From NCBI RefSeq assembly GCF_001640805.2, contig NC_066849.1:560011-624010 (forward strand): 64,000 nucleotides of DNA, read 5' to 3'. The notes under the pieces were generated by a model. That model was not told the origin of the DNA. It made no database searches and saw only the letters and a program-made list of their open reading frames with translations. A program made the translations under genes and the position numbers. This DNA is from Lates calcarifer. Taxonomy: Eukaryota > Chordata > Actinopteri > Centropomidae. Shown here piece after piece: positions 48,431 through 64,000 of this stretch; the stretch's first letter is position 1; each line of letters opens with the position of its first letter.

Positions 48431-48517
48431 CTCTCTGATTGAGCTCAGGCTGAAGCTTATCCAGTTGATATACAGTCAAATGAGGAAGAAGCTCCTTGAT
48501 GAGAGGCGTTGGAAGAT
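48431..48517 (-). CDS. lrrc41: lrrc41 exon 2
   Basis: It encodes DLPTPLIKELLPHLTVYQLD and KLQPELNQR, corresponding to human [22 protein letters not shown], the likely Cullin-box side of the N-terminal domain. It follows the acceptor cacaacgtag and ends in phase 1 at gtaaga. Confidence 0.88.
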
Positions 48518-48937
48518 CTACGTTGTGACAGATAAGTTAGAACCTAGCAAATGTGGACACCAACTCCCTCACGACCAATGAGTAACGGTTAGCAAACCAA
48601 AACTAAATACCCTCAATATGTCTTCTATGAATGTTACAGGCGAAGACTGTACGATTAGCTCTAATTATGTGTATATAGTCACAGAAACCTCTTGAAGGAA
48701 TGCTATTGTGGAATGTTACTTTTGGGTACGTACTGAAATATATGGCCATAAAGTTGGTAAATTATTGACAGGAATCCACTGCGACTATGTTCTCACTTAT
48801 TGGATGAGTGACGTCAATTACGTGCTAGTTTCTTTTAACGGTTAGCGCAACTAACTCCAGCTGGAAGTATTAGCTAGTCCTGTTCTTGTTAACGTTACAG
48901 GAACATAACTGTGAATGTTAAAATATGCCACACTTAC

Positions 48938-49040
48938 CAAGGACAGCCTCAATGGCCAGAGCAGCGAAATGTTTCCTGACAGCAAGGAAACATCGCTCCT
49001 TCAGTTGTATTTGATCTGTTTTGCTGGCTGTTTCTCGCAT
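48938..49040 (-). CDS. lrrc41: lrrc41 exon 1, start and BC-box
   Basis: The ATG at 49040-49038 opens MRETASKTDQIQLKERCFLA. LKERCFLAV fits the Elongin BC-box pattern (L-x3-C-x3-aliphatic), as does LFELCGRAV in the human protein. The exon ends in phase 1 at a gtaagtg donor. I chose this start because it gives the BC-box and lies just downstream of two ETS-type promoter motifs. Confidence 0.85.
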
Positions 49041-49114
49041 TGTTTACAGTATTTGTGTGTCTATCATTCATGTACGTCGACAACTGAGTGCTGCAGGAAT
49101 GGTCCTGAACCCCG

Positions 49115-49150
49115 GAGCGAACCGGAAGAGCATTTTCAGCACTTCCGGAC
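49115..49150 (-). promoter_or_regulatory. lrrc41: lrrc41 promoter, paired ETS motifs
   Basis: ACCGGAAG at 49121-49128 and ACTTCCGG at 49141-49148 are oppositely oriented ETS-family sites 80-110 bases upstream of the lrrc41 ATG. There is no TATA box between them and the start. This is typical of housekeeping promoters, and it suggests the promoter was functional even though the downstream frame is damaged. Confidence 0.5.
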
Positions 49151-50203
49151 TTATTTTTGTAGGCTAGCTCGGAATTTTTTTTGTTTCAACTTTAACTTTA
49201 ACTTTTAATTTTAATTTTCTATTTAAACAGTTGAAGAATATTATTACAACGTTTCATAACAATATAACAAAATAACAAAGTTCCAGAGAGATAATATATA
49301 GAGAAAAAAAGAATGTACAAAATCCAACTTTTCAAGCAATACATAAGTTCTTGCAGCTTTTTTCAGTGTATTTGATTGAGATGCCATATTGCTCGACTTC
49401 ATTATAAACATTACATTGGTGTCGGAGCCAGATCCATTTCCTCTTGTGAATGTGGTATTTTCCAAGTATTTCTGTCCTTCAGTTTCAATGTATGCTCAGT
49501 ACGTCCTCTGAAAAATTGTGTAAGTTCATTCCAGAATGTTTTTGTGAACACACAATCATAAAAAAGATAGACCACAAAAATCAAAGGAATAACTAATATT
49601 TAGCCTGAGTCTCTCTAACACTTGTTTACTGGGGATATTTTGTGAAAAAATCTTATTAGTATTGTCTATGAAAAATACTTTATTAATTAATTTAATTTAA
49701 TAACTTAACTTAATTTTTCTATCTAATATTTCTGTTATTCCAAATATACAGTTTGTTGTGGGGTGAGAAATTATTTTTATATATCTTCTCTCTTAGTAAA
49801 TTAATCAACCATTTAATTTTAAAGGTAAAATTTAGTTGATCAAAATTGAAAACTTCAGGATCACCATGTTTCTTCTTGCAGAGATGTTTTTTTCCAAGCC
49901 TGACACTGGTGACACTGGTGGTGAAGGCAGGGTACACCCTACAGACTGCCAATCCATCACAGGGCCAGGAAACTAAACCCTTAACCCTAAAATCAGCTGT
50001 GAGTCTCAGCTGATACCAGCTCCTACTTTCTGAAAGACAGCTGGGTATATATGCAATGGCACAGTTCAGCGTATAGGTAAAAATGAAAGTGCACAGTTGG
50101 TGAATCTATTATCAGTGTTAGCATGTTTTTCCCCAGTCCTGTAGGTGCAATTATTTATATGAAACTAGGGCATTCATGATGGATAGATTACAGACAATTC
50201 TCC
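49151..50203. other. intergenic DNA between lrrc41 and rad54l
   Basis: This is AT-rich DNA with a fragment of the 14,225-type repeat near its right end. No exon or RNA gene is seen. The rad54l 3' end and the lrrc41 5' end are only about 1.2 kb apart. Confidence 0.7.
49911..50040. repeat. fragment of the 14,225-type repeat
   Basis: The stretch gcagggtacaccctacagac, then catcacagggcc and cagctgataccagctcc, matches the middle of the same fish repeat, partly rearranged. It lies between lrrc41 and the 3' end of rad54l. Confidence 0.5.
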
Positions 50204-50209
50204 TTTATT
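50204..50209 (-). terminator. rad54l: rad54l candidate polyadenylation signal
   Basis: AATAAA on the minus strand lies about 100 bases past the rad54l stop codon, so the 3' UTR may be very short. It was chosen by position only. Confidence 0.5.
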
Positions 50210-50308
50210 CCTTCTGCTTTAATAAGAAAAGTCAACAGAAAAACTCAACAAATAAATATGAGTATATACAGATGGTAGTTTGATAGAAAGTCTGTTGTGT
50301 CCCTCCTG

Positions 50309-59966
<9,658 letters not shown>

Positions 59967-60039
59967 TTTCCTTGATTCCTCGGCTTGGCTGAGACCCGTC
60001 ACCACCTCTGTGTTGCTAGCGTTTACCCGCAGTTACCCA

Positions 60040-60330
60040 GAAACTCAGCCCGCTCCGCCTCCACAGCAGAGGCTCTCTGCGGTTGTTGAACCGTGACTTT
60101 ATAAAACACGAACTGTAGACCACTACCTTAGCATGTATGTGTTTAAAGCAAGAGTCAGCTAAACTGAAATTAGTCCCATGGCAGAGTTGTAGAAGCATGA
60201 ATTCATCATACAACAGAAATTTCGCCCGGTTGTCATTAAACTTCGCGCTAAATGCAAATGTTGCACAACACTACGGCAAGTTTGAAAGGTCAAAAGGCCC
60301 GCTGTGTGACTGCAGAAAAGGCGCCGCCTG
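60040..60330 (-). promoter_or_regulatory. rad54l: candidate rad54l promoter
   Basis: Upstream of the rad54l start there is a GC-box-like gctccgcctcc near 60,050, an E2F-like TTTCGCCC near 60,219 and TTCGCGC near 60,242. A perfect octamer ATGCAAAT lies at 60252-60259, and TTTGAA, a CHR-like element, near 60,283. This grouping fits the S-phase expression expected of a recombination gene. No TATA box is evident. The motifs are seen; their function is inferred. Confidence 0.5.
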
Positions 60331-60889
60331 CTGGGACAGATCAGACATTTCAAAGTATTTTGTATTCAAAAACTACAGAGCTATTAAACTACCGATGTTC
60401 ACACTGGCCTATCTATTTTTTTACTTTGTAGATCTGATAAATGCTGGAAGTATTTTAAGTAGCCTACTGTCCCCTGCATACAGCTATGGAGACCACTCGA
60501 ACTTTACTTCACTATCTTCATTTTTTGTGACTTTATACCTCTACCACATGTTAGAGGGATTCATTTTTCTTCACCACATTTATCTGATAGCTATTTTGAA
60601 GATCAGCCTTTTACATACATCAGCTAAGAAAATATCCTACACTGTTCTAGATAAAATTACAAATGGTATACTGGTACTAGTACACTGAACTAGCACTCAA
60701 TATGCGCCTTTTACATTTATTTCCTTGCACAATGCCTTATTTAATCGATTTAGTACGTAGTACGTAGCAGTCACAGCCGAAATACTAAACAAATCCTAAA
60801 AAAGCCATTAAAAACTTTAAATTGATTGGTTCCATAAAAATACATAAGACATTTTGAGTACTGGGTCATTTTGGTACCAGTGATCCACT

Positions 60890-62189
60890 AATGAAGGTCG
60901 TGCTTTTTATTAAAAGACACAATTTCTGTTGCCGTGCTTTGTGTCTATATAAAGCCAGCACATTTGAAAGTTCTTCAGAGACAAAAGTGGCTAAAACAAG
61001 GAACCTAATGCAGGAAACACGCCTGAAGACACAGATTCTCAGTGAGGAAGGGTACAGCTGCTGCCAGACAGCCAGGAAGTACAGATGCAGTCCTTCAGCA
61101 GTTGGATACACTCTGCAGAAATACAGACGAACCAACAGCTTGGAAGACAAACCAAGATCTGGGTATCCAAGGGTTTCTTCAGCAAGAAATGACCACATCC
61201 TAATCTGCAGGGAAAACCGCTGATTGACATCACAGGAGCTTCAGCAGCAGTGGTCAAACCAAACTGGTGTCCAGTGTTCCACCTGCACTGTACGTGGCTG
61301 ACTTTCAGATCATGGCTTAAGGTCCCACAAGGCTGTCAAGAAGCCCCTGATCAATGAGAGACACAGGAAGACACAAGAACTGGACAGCCAGGAACTGGAA
61401 GAAGATTCTGTGGTCAGATGAGTCCAGTTTCCAGCTTTATCCTCCTCCTGATAATGTGAGGGTACGCAGAAGGCCAGGTGAAGCTTTATCTGCAGCATGT
61501 ACAGTACCTACTGTCAAGCATGGTGGAGGCAGTATCATGGTTTGTGGATGCATGAGTGCTGCTGGTGTTGGTCATCTCACTGTCTGTGATGGCACATTGA
61601 ACTCTGCCAAGTATTGTGCCATTCTGGAAACCCACATGCCCCCTTCTGCACGTGCACTGTTCCATCGAGGTCAAAACTGGATGTTTCAACAAGATAATGC
61701 CCCTCACCACACATCCAGGGCCAGGAGAACTTGGCTGCAGGAGCACTGTATCCAGGTCTTAGAGTGGCCAGCTCAATCCCTGGACATGAGCCCCATTGAA
61801 AATCTGTGGTGGATTATCAAAAGGTCTGTTTCAAAGCGTAAACCAAAGAATGTAGAAGAATTAAAAGCAGTAATTCAAGAAGAATGGGACAAGATTACCC
61901 CTCAACAGTGTGAAAGGCTCGTGGGGAACATGCAAGCCAGGATTAGAGCTCTACTGTGTGCTAATGGCAGGACTACTAAATATTCATTTGATGATGTGAT
62001 GGTTTATTTATTTTTTATTCAAACAACAACAACAACAATAAACAAAAGAATATCATTTGTATTTGTTGGTGTCTGTCTAATGCAGCCACACCTTTTGAAA
62101 CACAAAAAAGATGTTTCCCCAAATATCTCATAATTTTTGAGATTGTATACAATTTTAAGGGTGTCTGAAAACTTTTTTCCACCAGTGTA
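60890..62189 (+). mobile_element. Tc1-like DNA transposon, broken, DD34E catalytic core retained
   Basis: Two open segments lie in different frames. 60891-61223 carries an N-terminal helix-turn-helix region (ILSEEGYSCCQTARKYRC and YTLQKYRRTNSLEDKPRSGY) and ends at a stop. 61354-62133 carries the catalytic region. Its aspartates are in LWSDESSF and FQQDNAPHHTS, and its glutamate in DMSPIENLWW, with 34 residues between the second D and the E, which is the Tc1 pattern. The right terminal repeat is near 62,150-62,189 (gtgtctgaaaacttttttcc then accagtgtag). I found no matching left repeat, so the left end is truncated or diverged. It lies about 0.9 kb upstream of the rad54l start. Confidence 0.88.
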
Positions 62190-62821
62190 GGTTTGTGACA
62201 GGATTTTCACCTGAACAGTCTGAATTGGTAACTGGGGAAACCAAACAAATCTAGCTCATGATGGACTAGGAGAAAGCAAACTACAAATATCACTGAATTA
62301 AAAAAATAATAACTGTCCAATCAGAGAGCACGCCCTCTCCCTCACCACCAATCACAGAGAGCATCATCCAACTAACGTTAGCGTGTTCTGAAGTTAAGTG
62401 CACATCAACAGCTGTGTGACTGAGCTGTGATGTTACATCTGGCAAGTGAAAAAACTCACAGATGAACATTAGCTGGTTAACTAATGTATATTACTCCAAC
62501 AGCCCTGGATGTGAGATAAATCATACTCGTTGCCATATGTCTAGTGTGCACAACTTTAGCGAAGTTAGCATCTTCCTCATTTCTGCCATGTGGTTAGCTT
62601 CTCTCTTTTGGTGAATGATAGCTAGAATAAATGTTTGTATCAACATGTATTGTACCAATTTTTCATGTTTGTGGTGCAATGTGGCATTTAACTACAATTT
62701 TGTGATGTCATGTTTGATATAACACATTAACCAGAGACTGGGCTATCTTGCCATTTGAGGGCTTTGAGTGCCACCTATTGGACATACTAGTTTTGTGTAG
62801 TTGCCTAATAAGCTGTCACTT

Positions 62822-62869
<48 letters not shown>

Positions 62870-63710
62870 GTGTGTGTGAGTGTCTGCAGGTTATGATTTC
62901 CCTCCCAGAAGAAAGTTGAAACTGAGAGGTCCTCTTATGGGGACATGAACTATTGTTTTAGGCTGCTGCTGCTGGGTGAAGCTCAGTGTTTAACTGTAAC
63001 TGTGCAAAATGTGCATGCTACTTTGCTTATATTGCTTGAATTAAAAAGGTTACATTATATTTAAAAATCCATACCCAGTAATCCATTTTTTCCCCCTTAC
63101 TTCTTCTTACTACTACTTACTTTTTCAACTGAAAATGAGCTGTTCCACAGCTGATGAGAAAAAGAAAAACTTAATTAAACGAACAACCACCAACTCAGAA
63201 ATCAATTAACACCCTCCTTGACAGACGTGATGGAGATGGAAGAGATGGTGTTGCTTGGAGGAGACACAGAAGAGAAAAAAAACCACAAAAAATACAGTAC
63301 GGCCATAACAGCTGGGACTTCATAAGAAGTAAAAGATTGTATCATTGTATTTCAGAGCTCTAACATTGCCCTGAAGGATTTATATTTTGCTTCTCAATCA
63401 TCATGCTGTGCCTCAACATGGCAGCTCATGGAAACTGGGAGACTAGAAACCAGGCCAAATCAGTGGTGGACCTAGAGTAGCAGCGGTCCCCATAGGTTAA
63501 GCCATATTGGTTTAGACTGTGTCAAGACAATGACAAAATGATATGGTACAGATTTCAGATTTCTGAATTATTTGCAGCTCTATAATTTTTTACTTGCCCT
63601 TTGGCAATTTCATCAAGGCTCTTTGATATATGCCCTCAGATGTTATTTTTATTTATTTTTTATTTTTTTCAAAGTGTCTCTTCCCTCTCTCCCTCCCTCC
63701 CACCTCTCTA
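62190..63710. other. upstream region of the right-edge gene
   Basis: The stretch contains the TC microsatellite. A strong pyrimidine tract at 63,677-63,710 forms the acceptor of the signal-peptide exon, so a 5' UTR exon may lie somewhere upstream. Nothing else is recognised. Confidence 0.5.
62825..62864. repeat. (TC)n microsatellite
   Basis: About 20 uninterrupted units, followed by a short GT run, between the Tc1-like element and the right-edge gene. Confidence 0.97.
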
Positions 63711-63850
63711 GATCTGGGTGCACTAGGGACTCAAATGCAGCTGTCCTCCTTTCTGCATGGGCCTCATAAAGGTAGTGGCTTGGCTGGCTGGTCTCCTGCT
63801 GGTGGACTGGTCTGCAGAAGGTCAAGATGTAGGAACAGGGCCAGCCAGCG
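63711..63850 (+). CDS. first coding exon of an unidentified secreted or membrane protein, 3'-partial
   Basis: A long pyrimidine tract ends ctctctag at 63710. The ATG at 63757 is the first after an in-frame TAG and opens MGLIKVVAWLAGLLLVDWSA, then EGQDVGTGPASG. This has the shape of a signal peptide, with a Lys, a hydrophobic core and a plausible cleavage after SAEG or WSA. A consensus donor (gtgagc) follows at 63851 in phase 1. A second acceptor, cttgctccactgacag, ends at 63992; joining there continues in frame as GYV to the window end. I do not recognise the protein. Confidence 0.45.
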
Positions 63851-63992
63851 GTGAGCTTGCCCATTGCTGTTGCCCACTGATGTTTGCTGGGGAGTGGAAG
63901 TTCAGGCTTCACTTGGCCTGCTTTGGAAAAGTGGTGTGTTTGTAGGTAGTGAGCATGTTTCACAGTTTTCTTCTCACTTGCTCCACTGACAG

Positions 63993-64000
63993 GTTATGTC
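63993..64000 (+). CDS. start of the second exon of the right-edge gene
   Basis: Eight bases follow the acceptor tccactgacag. With the one-base carry-over from the previous exon they read GYV, so the 142-base intron between 63851 and 63992 keeps the frame. The exon is cut by the window edge. Confidence 0.35.

Larger units (their letters stand above)
41005..49040 (-). pseudogene. lrrc41: Leucine-rich repeat protein 41 (MUF1), 10 exons, frame interrupted
   Basis: LRRC41 is a substrate receptor for Elongin BC-Cullin 5 ubiquitin ligases (family knowledge). Coding exons from 5' to 3' are 49040-48938, 48517-48431, 48294-48236, 48143-47339, 46780-46543, 45804-45640, 45323-45225, 43462-43334, 41771-41699 and 41224-41005, all with AG/GT borders. 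The N-terminus has a BC-box (LKERCFLAV). The C-terminal exons align with the human leucine-rich repeats and end VDHISNM, like human ADYVSTM. The frame is not continuous. Homologous sequence jumps frame near 47,692-47,733, near 47,384 and near 46,617; read literally, translation stops at 47,532. The first jump could be a 71-base intron, but the other two need single-base changes. With corrections the product is about 650-660 residues. The call is either a recent pseudogene or a gene hit by sequence errors. Identity as lrrc41 is confident; loss of function is not. Confidence 0.85.

Noticed and set aside
60137..60688. 183-codon open frame on the plus strand
   Set aside because: It starts inside the likely rad54l promoter, has no exon-like signals or recognisable motif, and its hydrophobic C-terminal half looks like chance AT-rich sequence.

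Overview
The window is nuclear DNA of a bony fish, most likely a teleost. The signs are vertebrate multi-exon genes with GT-AG introns, long CA/CT microsatellites, and fish-type Tc1-like and LINE-derived repeats. There is no operon structure and I saw no prokaryotic or CRISPR feature. The species cannot be named from the sequence.

Three vertebrate genes were rebuilt exon by exon from splice sites, reading phase and remembered family sequences. (1) arhgap39 (Vilse/CrGAP, a WW-MyTH4-RhoGAP protein) is on the plus strand from 10,560 to 34,959. Ten coding exons are visible, about 1,001 residues ending at a true stop. Its first coding exon was not found and probably lies to the left. (2) lrrc41 (MUF1, an Elongin BC-box leucine-rich-repeat protein) is on the minus strand from 49,040 down to 41,005, in ten coding exons. 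Its splice sites are intact, but its reading frame is broken by two, perhaps three, single-base shifts. (3) rad54l (RAD54, a homologous-recombination motor) is on the minus strand from 59,966 down to 50,309. It has 19 coding exons, all in frame, and encodes about 753 residues. A fourth gene starts at the right edge on the plus strand: an exon at 63,711-63,850 encodes a signal-peptide-like N-terminus, and a second exon appears to begin at 63,993.

Layout: 1-10,559 is intron or upstream DNA of arhgap39, with a diverged repeat block (about 4,250-5,190) and a Tc1-like remnant (about 9,630-10,035). 10,560-34,959 is arhgap39, with a pogo-like inverted-repeat element in its last intron. 34,960-41,004 is a 6 kb tail-to-tail interval of 3' UTRs and unassigned DNA. 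41,005-49,040 is lrrc41, with a possible solo LTR. 49,041-50,308 separates lrrc41 from rad54l. 50,309-59,966 is rad54l, with a Sleeping-Beauty-like remnant in one intron. 60,040-60,330 is the likely rad54l promoter. About 60,890-62,189 is a broken Tc1-like transposon. 62,190-63,710 holds little beyond a CT microsatellite.

The genes do not form one pathway: arhgap39 acts on Rac/Cdc42, lrrc41 in ubiquitin ligation and rad54l in DNA repair. Human LRRC41 and RAD54L are neighbours on chromosome 1, while ARHGAP39 is on chromosome 8q, so the arrangement here joins two human locations. The points most worth checking are the broken lrrc41 frame beside two intact genes, the new right-edge gene, and the absence of a mammalian arhgap39 segment.
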